From NCBI RefSeq assembly GCF_001189535.1, contig NZ_CP012070.1:1550001-1614000 (forward strand): a stretch of DNA of 64,000 nucleotides, in the 5' to 3' direction. Each line of letters opens with the position of its first letter. The stretch's first letter is position 1. Made by a program: the position numbers and the translations under genes. The DNA is from Arsenicicoccus sp. oral taxon 190. GTDB taxonomy: Bacteria > Actinomycetota > Actinomycetes > Actinomycetales > Dermatophilaceae. This document shows positions 18,754 through 26,766 of the stretch, in pieces. The notes below the pieces were generated by a model. It was given only the letters and a program-made list of their open reading frames with translations. It did no database searches and had not been told where the DNA came from.

Positions 18754-19328
18754 GCCCCCGGGGCCGTCGGCCCGCGGGGGAGGACGCCCGGGCGGACATC
18801 GTCCGGGCCGCGCGCGAGGAGTTCGCCGCCAAGGGGTATGACGCCACCTCGCTACGCGCCGTCGCCCGGGCGGCCGGCGTGGACCCGGCCCTCGTGCACC
18901 ACTACTTCGACGGCAAGCCCGACCTCTTCACCGCGACCCTGGACCTGCCGGTCAACCCGCGGCGCCGCATCGACGAGGTCCTGCAGCTGCCCCACGACCA
19001 GCTGGGGGCGGCGGTGGTCCGGGTCTTCCTGTCGGTGTGGGACTCGCCCGAGGGGCGCGACCGGATGGCGGCGCTGCTGCGCTCGGTGGCGAGCCACGAC
19101 GCGGCCGCACGGCTGCTGCGGGAGTTCGTCGTGCGCGAGGTGGTGGGGCGGCTGGCGGCGCACGTGTCGCCGCAGCGCGTCGACGCGCGGGCCGCGCTGG
19201 TCGGCTCCCAGCTGATCGGGCTCGCCATGCTGCGCTACGTCCTCGAGGTGCCCGGCGTCGCCGAGGCGTCCGTCGAAGACCTGGTCCGCGACGTCGGCCC
19301 CACCGTGCAGCGCTACCTGGAGCTCTAG
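18750..19328 (+). CDS. TetR-family transcriptional regulator
   Basis: The 192-residue protein has an N-terminal TetR helix-turn-helix (DIVRAAREEFAAKGYDATSLRAVARAAGVDPALVHHYF, about residues 15-52) and a C-terminal domain of the TetR_C_17-like type. It starts inside the stop of the TIM-barrel gene. The next gene is an ABC exporter whose promoter contains a 16-base palindrome over its start codon. That makes the exporter the likely target, with efflux induced by an unknown ligand. Confidence 0.85.
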   Translation: MSPRGRRPAGEDARADIVRAAREEFAAKGYDATSLRAVARAAGVDPALVHHYFDGKPDLFTATLDLPVNPRRRIDEVLQLPHDQLGAAVVRVFLSVWDSPEGRDRMAALLRSVASHDAAARLLREFVVREVVGRLAAHVSPQRVDARAALVGSQLIGLAMLRYVLEVPGVAEASVEDLVRDVGPTVQRYLEL

Positions 19329-19353
19329 TCCCTCGACCGGGCGGGTCGGGTTG

Positions 19354-19443
19354 CCGACCACCACGTGACCCAAGGGTGTGGTTGTGGTCGGTATGCCGCC
19401 CGGTGGCGACCACGACGTGGCCCAAGGGTGTGGTTGTGGTCGG
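19354..19443. repeat. Tandem pair of palindromic units downstream of tetR
   Basis: Unit 1 (19354-19391) has arms CCGACCAC and GTGGTCGG. Unit 2 (19407-19443) has arms CGACCAC and GTGGTCG. The interiors share CCCAAGGGTGTGGTTGTGG and differ at only a few positions. The pair has a period of about 52 bases and fills most of the 190-base tetR/ABC spacer. The style resembles the elements at 10131 and 11129. Confidence 0.75.
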
Positions 19444-19483
19444 TCTTGCGCGAACCCAGTCGCGCCCGCCGAGGGTCAGGCTC

Positions 19484-19526
19484 TTGTCGGGGCGGCCATG
19501 CAACGCTAAATTCATCACATGATGAA
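19484..19526 (+). promoter_or_regulatory. ABC exporter promoter with TetR-type operator over the start codon
   Basis: TTGTCG (19484-19489), a 17-base spacer and TAAATT (19507-19512) form a sigma-70-type promoter. Six bases later comes the ATG at 19519. The palindrome TTCATCA-CA-TGATGAA (19511-19526) covers the predicted transcription start and start codon, which would block initiation if bound. This is an A/T-rich island in a very G/C-rich region. Confidence 0.6.
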
Positions 19527-20398
19527 AAATCATCGAGGGCGCCACGAGCCCGGCACCGTCCCCACGGACGACGCCGTCGCGATCGCGGTGCGCGGCCTGG
19601 TCGTCCGGCGTGGACCTCGCGAGGTCCTGCACGGGATCGACCTGATGGTCCCGACCGGGCAGGTCGTCGGCCTGCTCGGTCCGTCCGGTGGCGGCAAGTC
19701 CACCCTCATGCGCTCGATCGTCGGGGTGCAGATCACCCATGGCGGCGAGATCCTGGTGCTCGGCCGGCCCGCCGGGTCGCCGGAGCTGCGCCGGGAGCTC
19801 GGCTACACGACCCAGTCGCCGAGCGTCTACGACGACCTGTCCGTGCACGACAACGTCGCCTACTTCGCTCGCCTCCTGCTCCAGGGCGGCAGGGGCGGCA
19901 GGGGCGGCAAAGACGGGACGGAAGGCAGGGGCGGCAAGGACGGGACGGACGTCGAGGCGGAAGTGGCCCGGGTCCTGGACCTGGTGGGACCTCACCAGCC
20001 ACGCCCACGACCACGCCCGCAACCTCTCCGGCGGCCAGCGCAGCCGCGCCTCGCTGGCCTGCTCCCTCGTCGGCAACCCGCGGCTGCTCGTCCTCGACGA
20101 GCCCACCGTCGGGCTCGACCCGGTGCTGCGCCGCAGCCTGTGGGACCTCTTCCACCGGCTGGCCGACACCGGGGTCACGCTGCTGGTGTCCAGCCACGTC
20201 ATGGACGAGGCCGCCCGCTGCGACCGGTTGGTGCTGGTGCGCGACGGCGAGATCCTGGCGGACTCGACCTACCCCGATCTGCTCAGCGACACCGGCGCCA
20301 CCGACGCCGAGCAGGCCTTCCTCACCCTCATCGACCGGGTCGACGGGACACGGGTCGACGGCACACGGGTCGACGGCATACGGCAGGAGCGCTCATGA
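19519..20398 (+). pseudogene. ABC exporter ATPase (DrrA-like), frameshifted by one base near 19990
   Basis: The N-terminal frame (19519 to about 19989) encodes a good ABC domain: Walker A GPSGGGKST and the Q-loop YTTQSPSVYDDL. The rest of the domain, NLSGGQRSRASLA, LLVLDEPTVGLDP and the H-loop LLVSSHVMDEA, is in the next frame (from 19991 to 20398). Removing one C from GACCTC at 19988-19993 would restore LDLVGLTSHAHDHARNLSGG. Just before the break is a GGRGGRGGKDGT-type low-complexity insert (19883-19965), and the C-terminus has three RVDGT-type repeats. In the shifted state the first frame stays open into the permease. It could be a decayed gene, a phase-variable one or a sequencing error. 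Confidence 0.75.
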
Positions 20399-21129
20399 AC
20401 CCCCGGCTCACCCTCGTGACGGCCCACCGGATCCTCACCCAGATCCGCTCCGACCGGCGCACCATCGCCCTGATGCTCGTCGTCCCCTGCGTGCTGCTGG
20501 GGCTGCTGGCGTGGCTCTACGACGGCACCCCCGTCTTCGACGCGGTCGGACCCGCCCTGCTCGGCGTGTTCCCCTTCGTGGTGATGTTCATCGTCACGAG
20601 CATCACCACCCTGCGCGAGCGGGCCTCCGGGACGATGGAGCGGCTGTGGACCACGCCCCTCGGCAAGGGCGACCTGCTCGCCGGCTATGCCCTGGCCTTC
20701 GGGGCGTTCGCGCTGGTCCAGGCCCTGGTGGCGACCGCCTTCGCGGTCTGGGTGTGCGGGCTGGAGGTGCGCGGGTCGCTGGCGCTGCTGGTCGTGGTGG
20801 CCGTCGTCGACGCGATCCTCGGCAGCACCTTCGGGCTCTTCGTCTCGGCCTTCGCGACGACGGAGTTCCAGGCGGTGCAGTTCATGCCGGCCTTCGTGCT
20901 GCCGCAGTTCCTGCTGTGCGGGCTGCTGACCCCGCGGGACGCCATGCCCACCGTCCTGTCCCGGGTCAGCGACGTCCTGCCCCTCAGCTATGCCGTCGAC
21001 GCGATGCAGACGATCAGCCGACGCAGCGACGGCACCGGCGACATCTGGCGCGACGTGGCGGTCATGGCGGTCTTCGTCGTCGCCGCGATCGCGCTCGGGG
21101 CCGCGACGCTGCGCCGCAGGACCGCCTGA
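20395..21129 (+). CDS. ABC-2 type exporter permease
   Basis: The 244-residue protein has six hydrophobic spans and the ABC-2 signature region (FVTSITTLRERASGTMERLWTTPLGKGDLLAGY, and LPQFLLCGLLTPRDAMP before the last spans). It resembles DrrB/LptM-type drug or lipid exporter permeases. Its ATG overlaps the ATPase stop by four bases, so it should be translationally coupled to the ATPase. If the upstream frameshift is real, coupling may fail, but the permease itself is intact. Confidence 0.88.
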   Translation: MNPRLTLVTAHRILTQIRSDRRTIALMLVVPCVLLGLLAWLYDGTPVFDAVGPALLGVFPFVVMFIVTSITTLRERASGTMERLWTTPLGKGDLLAGYALAFGAFALVQALVATAFAVWVCGLEVRGSLALLVVVAVVDAILGSTFGLFVSAFATTEFQAVQFMPAFVLPQFLLCGLLTPRDAMPTVLSRVSDVLPLSYAVDAMQTISRRSDGTGDIWRDVAVMAVFVVAAIALGAATLRRRTA

Positions 21130-21134
21130 CGGTC

Positions 21135-21140
21135 TAGCCT
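21135..21140 (+). promoter_or_regulatory. -10 box for proline dehydrogenase
   Basis: TAGCCT is followed by seven bases and then the ATG at 21148, giving a leaderless transcript. Confidence 0.45.
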
Positions 21141-21147
21141 GGGGCGC

Positions 21148-22101
21148 ATGTTGGAGCTCGGGGACGCCCTGCGCGTCGCATCCCTGCGGATGGCGCGGCT
21201 CGGTCGCGTCCAGTCGGTGATCGAGGACTCGCCGGGCACCCGGGACATCCTCGGGCGCTACATCGCCGGGGACTCCACCGGCTCGGCCCTCGACGCCGCG
21301 CGCGACCTGATGCAGACCGGGCGCGCCGTCACGGTGGCCTACCTCGGGCCCGACGCCGACTCGCGCTCGCGCAGCGACGCCACGGTGCGCGAGCACCTCC
21401 AGCTCGTCGCGGAGGCGGGGCGTCGCCGGCTGACGACCGACCACGACCTCGAGCTCAGCGTCCGGCCCCAGGCCTTCGGCCGGCTCGACCAGGAGACCGG
21501 GCGGGCGCTCGCGCTGTCGCAGCTGCAGCAGGTCGCCCGGGCCGCCCACAACGCGGGCGTCGAGCTGACCCTCGACATGGAGGGGCTCGAGACCGTCGCC
21601 CCGACCCTGGAGATCGCCGAGCGCCTGCGGGCCGACCTGCCGAGCGTCGGCGTCACCGTGCAGGCCGCCCTGCTGCGCACCGAGCAGGACTGCCGTGACC
21701 TGGCGGCCGCCGGCGCCCGGGTCCGGCTGGTCAAGGGCGCCTACAAGCTCGACGAGCGCAAGTCCTTCGACGCGGCCCCCGACGTCGACCGGTCCTACGT
21801 GCGGTGCCTGCGGATCCTCATGGCGGGCGAGGGCTACCCGATGGTGGCCACCCACGACCCGCGCATCACCGACATCGCCGGCGCCCTGGCCCGGGAGGTG
21901 GGACGCGGGCCCGACCGTTACGAGTACCAGATGTACCTCGGCATCCGCCCCCTGGAGCAGACCGCCATCGCCGACCGCGGCGAGCGCATGCGCGTCTACG
22001 TCGCCTACGGCCCGGCCTGGTACTCCTACCTCGTGCGCCGCGTCGCCGAGCGCCCCGCCAACGTCACCTTCTTCCTCCGGTCGCTGCTGTCCCGCCGGTA
22101 G
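21148..22101 (+). CDS. putB: Proline dehydrogenase
   Basis: This 317-residue monofunctional enzyme oxidises proline to pyrroline-5-carboxylate with FAD and passes electrons to quinone. It is a TIM barrel with LTLDMEG, VRLVKGAYKLDE, VATHDPRI and YEYQMYLGIRP in the expected order; the C-terminal Arg-rich YLVRRVAERP matches the substrate-binding R-R-x-x-E region of the family. No P5C dehydrogenase gene follows; instead proC, which works in the biosynthetic direction, is next. That pairing fits P5C recycling between the two. Confidence 0.9.
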   Translation: MLELGDALRVASLRMARLGRVQSVIEDSPGTRDILGRYIAGDSTGSALDAARDLMQTGRAVTVAYLGPDADSRSRSDATVREHLQLVAEAGRRRLTTDHDLELSVRPQAFGRLDQETGRALALSQLQQVARAAHNAGVELTLDMEGLETVAPTLEIAERLRADLPSVGVTVQAALLRTEQDCRDLAAAGARVRLVKGAYKLDERKSFDAAPDVDRSYVRCLRILMAGEGYPMVATHDPRITDIAGALAREVGRGPDRYEYQMYLGIRPLEQTAIADRGERMRVYVAYGPAWYSYLVRRVAERPANVTFFLRSLLSRR

Positions 22102-22186
22102 GGCCTGTCGGTGGCCTTCGGCATACTGACGCTGTCGACCCGACCACCGAGCGCCGGCCATCGCGCGCCGAGCGAAGGAGACCGCC

Positions 22187-23008
22187 ATGACAGACCTCAG
22201 CGCGCGCACCGTCGCGTTCTACGGCGTGGGAGCCATGGGCTCCGCGCTGCTCGCCGCGCTGGTCGGGGGCGACCACCCGGCGGACCAGGTGGTCGCGGTG
22301 GACGCGCACCCTCCGGCGCTCGACCGGCTGCGGGAGGCGTATGCCGTCCGCACGACGTCCGACCTGGCCGAGGCTGCGCGCGCCGCCGACGTGCACGTGG
22401 TGGCGGTCAAGCCGGGTGACGTACCGGGGCTGCTGGCGACGCTGGCCGAGCACCTCGGCGGCGACGACCTCGTCGTCAGCGTCGCGGCCGGGGTGACCAG
22501 CCAGGCGCTCGAGGAGGCGCTGCCCGACGACGTCGCCGTGGTGCGGGTCATGCCCAACACCCCCGCCCTGGTCGGGCAGGGGATGGCGGTGGTGAGCCCC
22601 GGCAGCCGCTGCTCCGAGGAGCAGCTCGAGCTGGCCCAGCGGGTGCTGGCGCCGTCCGGGCAGGTCCTGGCGCTGCCCGAGAAGCACCTGGACGCGGTCA
22701 CGGGCGTCAGCGGCTCGGGCCCGGCCTACGCGTTCTACCTGGCCGAGGCCATGACCGAGGGTGGCGTCCTGCAGGGGCTGCCCCGCGAGGTCGCCGCGAC
22801 GCTGGCGGCGCAGACCCTCCTCGGCGCGGCCACCATGCTGGTCGAGGGTGAGGACTCCCCGAGCGTGCTGCGCGAGCGCGTGAGCTCGCCGGGCGGGACC
22901 ACGATGGCCGCCCTGGCGGAGCTCGACGAGCGGGCCGTGCGGGCCGCCGTCGTCGCCGCGGTCCGGCGGGCCACCGAGCGCTCCGCCGAGCTGGGCCGAG
23001 CGCGCTAA
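22187..23008 (+). CDS. proC: Pyrroline-5-carboxylate reductase
   Basis: ProC reduces P5C to proline with NAD(P)H. The 273-residue protein has an N-terminal Rossmann fold (VAFYGVGAMGSALL), AVKPGDVPGLL, VVRVMPNTPALVGQG and the C-terminal signature GVSGSGPAYAFYLAEAM with VSSPGGTTMAAL. AGCGAAGGAG lies at proper spacing before the ATG. It sits between proline dehydrogenase and a GNAT gene, in the place of Rv0500 in M. tuberculosis (from memory). Confidence 0.95.
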   Translation: MTDLSARTVAFYGVGAMGSALLAALVGGDHPADQVVAVDAHPPALDRLREAYAVRTTSDLAEAARAADVHVVAVKPGDVPGLLATLAEHLGGDDLVVSVAAGVTSQALEEALPDDVAVVRVMPNTPALVGQGMAVVSPGSRCSEEQLELAQRVLAPSGQVLALPEKHLDAVTGVSGSGPAYAFYLAEAMTEGGVLQGLPREVAATLAAQTLLGAATMLVEGEDSPSVLRERVSSPGGTTMAALAELDERAVRAAVVAAVRRATERSAELGRAR

Positions 23009-23092
23009 CGAGCGCACTGCCAAGGTCATTGAAAAAGCAAACCGACGAGCGCACTGACGAGACCACTCCCGAGCTCACTGAGAGCCACTGAC

Positions 23093-23109
23093 GGGCCGCT
23101 GAGCGGCCC
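23093..23109 (+). terminator. Hairpin downstream of proC
   Basis: GGGCCGC-TGA-GCGGCCC is a perfect seven-base-pair hairpin with a three-base loop, 85 bases after proC. No U-tract follows, as is common in high-GC actinobacteria. The spacer before it has degenerate repeats of the type GAGC-CACTGA. Confidence 0.5.
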
Positions 23110-23158
23110 TCCAACCCGGTGTAGCCCCGCCACGAGGGGGCATGAAAGGATGCGGGAC

Positions 23159-23713
23159 ATGACCGAGCTGACCGTGCGCGTGCTGACCGACGACGACTGG
23201 GACCTCTACAAGTCGTTCCGCCTGGCCGCGCTCCAGGACTCGCCCGACGCGTTCGCGGCGACCTACGAGGACGAGCACGCCTTCGGCGACGAGGTCTGGC
23301 ACGACCGCATGGAGCGCGCCACCCGGTTGCTGGCCGAGCTCGAGGGGCAGCAGGTCGGCGTGGCGAGCGTGCGGGCGCAGGCCCCCCGGGAGGGCACCGA
23401 CGACGCCATGGCCGAGTTCTTCGGCATGTGGGTCCACCCCGACCACCGCGGCCGCGGCGTCGCCGTCGAGCTGGTGCGGGCGGCCGCGGGCATCGCCCGG
23501 TCCATGGACTGCCGGCACCTGTCCTACTGGGTGAGCACCGACAACGGCCCGGCGGTGGCCTTCGCGAGCGCCTACGGCTTCCGGGTCACCGACACCCGGC
23601 GCCCGATGGTGGCGCGGGGTCAGGAGCCCGACGAGGACGCCGACGACGAGATGATGATGATCCTGCCGCTCGCCGACGACCCCGGCTCCGTCGCCAGCAC
23701 CGTCGTGCGCTGA
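23159..23713 (+). CDS. GNAT family N-acetyltransferase
   Basis: The 184-residue protein has the GNAT fold with the acetyl-CoA loop MWVHPDHRGRGVAVELVRAA and the terminal STDNGPAVAFASAYGFRVTDTRRPM, typical of small-molecule or protein acetyltransferases of unknown substrate. The ATG at 23159 is preferred to the one at 23150 because GAAAGGA (23144-23150) is then eight bases away. The acidic stretch EPDEDADDEMMM near the C-terminus is unusual. The gene lies directly upstream of acuC, a deacetylase, so the pair could act on the same acylated protein; that is inference. Confidence 0.82.
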   Translation: MTELTVRVLTDDDWDLYKSFRLAALQDSPDAFAATYEDEHAFGDEVWHDRMERATRLLAELEGQQVGVASVRAQAPREGTDDAMAEFFGMWVHPDHRGRGVAVELVRAAAGIARSMDCRHLSYWVSTDNGPAVAFASAYGFRVTDTRRPMVARGQEPDEDADDEMMMILPLADDPGSVASTVVR

Positions 23714-23758
23714 GGGCCGCGCACCGGCCCTCGCCGTGCCACCGCCGCGGACGGCGGG

Positions 23759-23764
23759 TACGGT
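23759..23764 (+). promoter_or_regulatory. -10 box for acuC
   Basis: TACGGT is followed by six bases and the ATG at 23771; no Shine-Dalgarno sequence is present, so a leaderless transcript is likely. Confidence 0.45.
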
Positions 23765-23770
23765 CGGCTC

Positions 23771-24967
23771 ATGGCGCTGCCGACGAGAGTGGTCTGGGAC
23801 CCGAGCTTCACGCGCTACGACTTCGGGCCGGAGCATCCCATGAGCCCGGTGCGGCTCGACCTGACCGCCCGGTTGTGCCAGAGCCTCGGGCTCTTCGACC
23901 ACGACGACGTCGAGCTGGTCAACCCCCCGGTGGCCGACGACGAGACGCTGGCGTGGGTGCACGACCCGGCCTACATCGCCGCCGTCCGGGCCGCGGGGGA
24001 GGACCCGACCCGGGCGGACCCGGCGTTCGGGCTCGGCACCGAGGACGACCCGGCCTTCGTGGGCATGCACGAGGCGAGCGCCCGGATCGCCGGCGGCAGC
24101 CTCGCGGTCGCGCAGGACGTCTGGGAGGGCCGCGCGAGCCACGGCGTCAACTTCTGCGGCGGGATGCACCACGCGATGCCCGGCGCCGCGGCGGGCTTCT
24201 GCATCTACAACGACGCCGCCGTGGCGATCCACTGGCTGCTCGAGCACGGCGCGCGCCGGGTCGCCTACGTGGACGTGGACGTCCACCACGGGGACGGCGT
24301 CGAGCGCTGCTTCTGGGACGACCCGCGGGTCATGACGATCTCGGTGCACGAGACCGGGCGGGTGCTCTTCCCGGGCACCGGCTTCCCGCAGGACCTCGGC
24401 GGCCCGGCGGCCGACGGCACCGCGATCAACGTCGCTCTGCCGCCCGGCACCGGCGACGCCGCGTGGCTGCGCGCCATCAACGCCACGGTCAACCCGCTGG
24501 TGCGGGCCTTCGCCCCGGACGTGCTCGTCACCCAGCAGGGCTGCGACTCGCACTTCCAGGACCCGCTGGCCCACCTGGCCATCTCGGTCGACGCGCAGCG
24601 TCAGGCCTTCGAGGGGCTGCACCGGCTGTCCCACGAGGTGTGCGAGGGCCGGTGGGTCGCGCTCGGGGGAGGGGGCTACGAGGTGGTCGACGTGGTGCCG
24701 CGCGCCTGGACCCACCTGACCGCCATCGCGGCCCACCACCCGATCCGCCTCGACACCGAGACCCCGCAGCAGTGGCGCGACTACGTGCAGGAACGCCACG
24801 GCCGGGCCGCGCCGACCACCATGAGCGACGGGGTCGCCGAGGGGGGCATCGTGTGGTGGCGGGGCTGGGAGTCGGGCTACGACCCGGAGGACCCGGTCGA
24901 CCGCGCGATCATGGCCACCCGCGAGGCAGCCTTCCCCCTGCACGGCCTGGACGTGTGGTTCGACTAG
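23771..24967 (+). CDS. acuC: Acetoin utilization protein AcuC-like class I deacetylase
   Basis: The 398-residue protein belongs to the histone deacetylase/AcuC family, Zn-dependent enzymes that deacetylate acetyl-CoA synthetase in other bacteria. The active-site residues are visible: the His pair region GGMHHAMPGAAAGFC, the zinc-binding YVDVDVHHGDGV (Asp and His), QQGCDSHFQDP with the third ligand Asp, and GGGGYEVVDV near the C-terminus. The role in controlling acetate metabolism is inferred from the family. Confidence 0.9.
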   Translation: MALPTRVVWDPSFTRYDFGPEHPMSPVRLDLTARLCQSLGLFDHDDVELVNPPVADDETLAWVHDPAYIAAVRAAGEDPTRADPAFGLGTEDDPAFVGMHEASARIAGGSLAVAQDVWEGRASHGVNFCGGMHHAMPGAAAGFCIYNDAAVAIHWLLEHGARRVAYVDVDVHHGDGVERCFWDDPRVMTISVHETGRVLFPGTGFPQDLGGPAADGTAINVALPPGTGDAAWLRAINATVNPLVRAFAPDVLVTQQGCDSHFQDPLAHLAISVDAQRQAFEGLHRLSHEVCEGRWVALGGGGYEVVDVVPRAWTHLTAIAAHHPIRLDTETPQQWRDYVQERHGRAAPTTMSDGVAEGGIVWWRGWESGYDPEDPVDRAIMATREAAFPLHGLDVWFD

Positions 24968-25035
24968 GCGGCTGCAACGCCATTGCAACCACCCCGCGCG
25001 GCGTGTCGGGTGGACAGCACGGGTGAATTCCCTTG

Positions 25036-25072
25036 CGGATGGTTCCCCATCCGTCACAGGGGCCCCTAGAGT
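25036..25072 (+). promoter_or_regulatory. Palindrome and -10 box upstream of the BldC-like gene
   Basis: CGGATGG-TTCC-CCATCCG (25036-25053) is a perfect seven-base inverted repeat, and TAGAGT (25067-25072) is a possible -10 box, which puts the palindrome over the -35 region. The mRNA would have a leader of about 65 bases with a weak GAGAGTGAG ribosome binding site. Confidence 0.4.
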
Positions 25073-25143
25073 GCCACGTAGCACGCGCGTGACCCTCGAC
25101 GGGGAATCCGACGACACCATCGTGCCCAGAGAGTGAGTTACCG

Positions 25144-25344
25144 ATGACGTCTGAGCGTCCCTTCGACGGGGTGAAGTTCTGCACGGTCGCCGAGGTGGCG
25201 GCGCGGATGCGGGTGTCCAAGATGACGGTCTACCGGCTGGTTCACGGCGGCGAGCTGCCGGCCGTGCGCGTCGGGCGGTCCTTCCGCGTCCCGGAGCACG
25301 TCGTCGACGAGTACCTCGCCCGTGCCTTCACCGAGACGGCGTGA
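25144..25344 (+). CDS. BldC-family MerR-like DNA-binding protein
   Basis: The 66-residue protein is a single winged-helix DNA-binding domain (CTVAEVAARMRVSKMTVYRLVHGGELPAVRVGRSFRVPEHVV). It fits the BldC/excisionase-like HTH_17 group. BldC controls development in Streptomyces, and orthologs are present in non-sporulating actinobacteria such as Rv0500A. It lies just upstream of the bS22 gene, as in mycobacteria. No effector domain is present. Confidence 0.88.
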   Translation: MTSERPFDGVKFCTVAEVAARMRVSKMTVYRLVHGGELPAVRVGRSFRVPEHVVDEYLARAFTETA

Positions 25345-25408
25345 GGGTCCGGCATACGGACCGATCGGCCCGTCAGGGCCGGATTGGGTGACTGCGCGGC
25401 GAGGGCGG

Positions 25409-25414
25409 TAGGCT
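25409..25414 (+). promoter_or_regulatory. -10 box for bS22
   Basis: TAGGCT precedes the small ribosomal gene; transcription would start near 25421 and give a leader of about 32 bases with GAAGGAC before the ATG. Confidence 0.45.
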
Positions 25415-25452
25415 AGGACAGATTCCCTCGACCGCTGGATGAAGGACGACAC

Positions 25453-25551
25453 ATGGGTTCCGTGATCAAGAAGCGCCGCAAGCGCATGGCGAAGAAGAAG
25501 CACCGCAAGCTGCTGCGCAAGACGCGCCACCAGCGTCGCAACAAGAAGTGA
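25453..25551 (+). CDS. Small ribosomal protein bS22 (AURKAIP1/COX24 domain)
   Basis: A 32-residue, extremely basic peptide starts at ATG 25453: it begins MGSVIKKRRKRMAKKKHRK and ends QRRNKK. It fits the AURKAIP1/COX24-domain peptide seen as bS22 in the mycobacterial small subunit. GAAGGAC lies six bases before the start, and a strong terminator follows. The gene is easily missed because of its size. Confidence 0.93.
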   Translation: MGSVIKKRRKRMAKKKHRKLLRKTRHQRRNKK

Positions 25552-25555
25552 GCTG

Positions 25556-25583
25556 AGAGCCCTCGACCGCGGTCGAGGGCTCT
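25556..25583 (+). terminator. Strong terminator hairpin after bS22
   Basis: AGAGCCCTCGAC pairs with GTCGAGGGCTCT to give a stem of about 12 base pairs with a CGCG loop, four bases after the bS22 stop codon. It isolates this short transcript from the epimerase gene. Confidence 0.8.
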
Positions 25584-25698
25584 GCTCGTCCCGGCCCGGA
25601 CCGCCCGGACCGCCGCGACCTCGGGGGGCGAGGTGCGGCCCGCACCGCTGCTGACCTAGGCTCGGGACCCAGATCCGCTGCCGCCCCGGGAGGTGCCC

Positions 25699-26766
25699 GT
25701 GCCCGACGTCGTGCTCGTCACCGGTGTCTCCCGGCTGCTCGGGGGGCTCGCCGCCGCCGCGCTCGCCGCCCGCTCGGACGTGGGACGCGTCATCGGGATC
25801 GACGTCGTCCCCCCGCGCCGGCCGCTGACCGGCGTCGACTTCGTGCGGGTCGACCTGCGCAACCCCGTCATGGGGCGGCTCGTGGAGCAGTACTCCGTGG
25901 ACACCGTCGTCCACATGGGCGTGATCGCGACCCCCACCGCGGCCGGTGGACGCGCCTCCCAGAAGGAGATCAACATCATCGGCACGATGCAGCTGCTCGC
26001 GGCGTGCCAGAAGGCACCGTCGGTGCGGCGGGTGGCGGTGAAGTCGGCGGCCGCGGTCTACGGTGCCTCGCCCCACGACCCCGCCGTCTTCCGCGAGACC
26101 GCCGCGCTCGGCATCCGCACCGCCAACGGTTTCGGCCGGGACTCCTCCGAGGTCGAGTCGTATGTCGCGGGCTTCGCCCGGCGCCGCCCCGACGTCGAGG
26201 TGAGCGTCCTGCGCTTCGCCAACGTCATCGGGCCGAGCATCGCCACGGGCCTGACCGACTACTTCAGCCTGCCCGTGATGCCGGTGCCGGCGGGCTTCGA
26301 CGGCCGGCTGCAGTTCGTCCACGAGGACGACTGCGTGCGGGCGATGGTGCTCGCGGCGACCGGCCCGGCCGAGCGCGTCACCGGGGTCACCAACGTCGCG
26401 GGGGACGGCGTGCTGACCGTCGTGCAGTGCGCCCGGCTGCTGCGCCGCCCCCTCGTGCAGGCCCCGCTCGAGGCCGAGGGGATGCTGCGGCGGGGCTACC
26501 GCTGGTCCCGGATGGCGGAGTTCCCCGACGGGCAGTACCGCCAGCTCGCCTACGGCCGGGTCGTCGACACCACCCGGATGCGCGAGCAGCTGGGCTTCAC
26601 GCCGACCTTCACCACCCGCGAGGCCTTCGAGTCGTTCGCGGCGACGGCCAGCCTGACGGTGCCGGGGGTGGACCTGGCCCGCACCGGTCTCCACCGGGCG
26701 CAGGTGGTGCTCGCGGCGATGGGGGTCCTCCCGGACCCGTCCGCCACGGCGGGAGCCCGGTCGTGA
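25699..26766 (+). CDS. NAD-dependent epimerase/dehydratase family protein
   Basis: The 355-residue protein is an extended SDR with the N-terminal loop VTGVSRLLGG in place of the standard G-x-x-G-x-x-G, followed by VIGIDVVPP and VDLRNP. It has a YVAGFAR stretch but no clean Y-x-x-x-K catalytic pair where one is expected, so activity is uncertain. M. tuberculosis Rv0501 (galE2) is the positional counterpart, from memory. GTG 25699 is chosen because GGGAGG (25688-25693) is then at proper spacing. A TAGGCT -10 box lies at 25657-25662. The stop overlaps the next start by four bases. Confidence 0.78.
   Translation: MPDVVLVTGVSRLLGGLAAAALAARSDVGRVIGIDVVPPRRPLTGVDFVRVDLRNPVMGRLVEQYSVDTVVHMGVIATPTAAGGRASQKEINIIGTMQLLAACQKAPSVRRVAVKSAAAVYGASPHDPAVFRETAALGIRTANGFGRDSSEVESYVAGFARRRPDVEVSVLRFANVIGPSIATGLTDYFSLPVMPVPAGFDGRLQFVHEDDCVRAMVLAATGPAERVTGVTNVAGDGVLTVVQCARLLRRPLVQAPLEAEGMLRRGYRWSRMAEFPDGQYRQLAYGRVVDTTRMREQLGFTPTFTTREAFESFAATASLTVPGVDLARTGLHRAQVVLAAMGVLPDPSATAGARS

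Noticed and set aside
19519..21129. A single 536-codon ATPase-permease fusion
   Set aside because: Its middle part is out of frame: the ABC signature, Walker B and H-loop are in the next frame, so the long frame results from an extra base, not from a true fusion.
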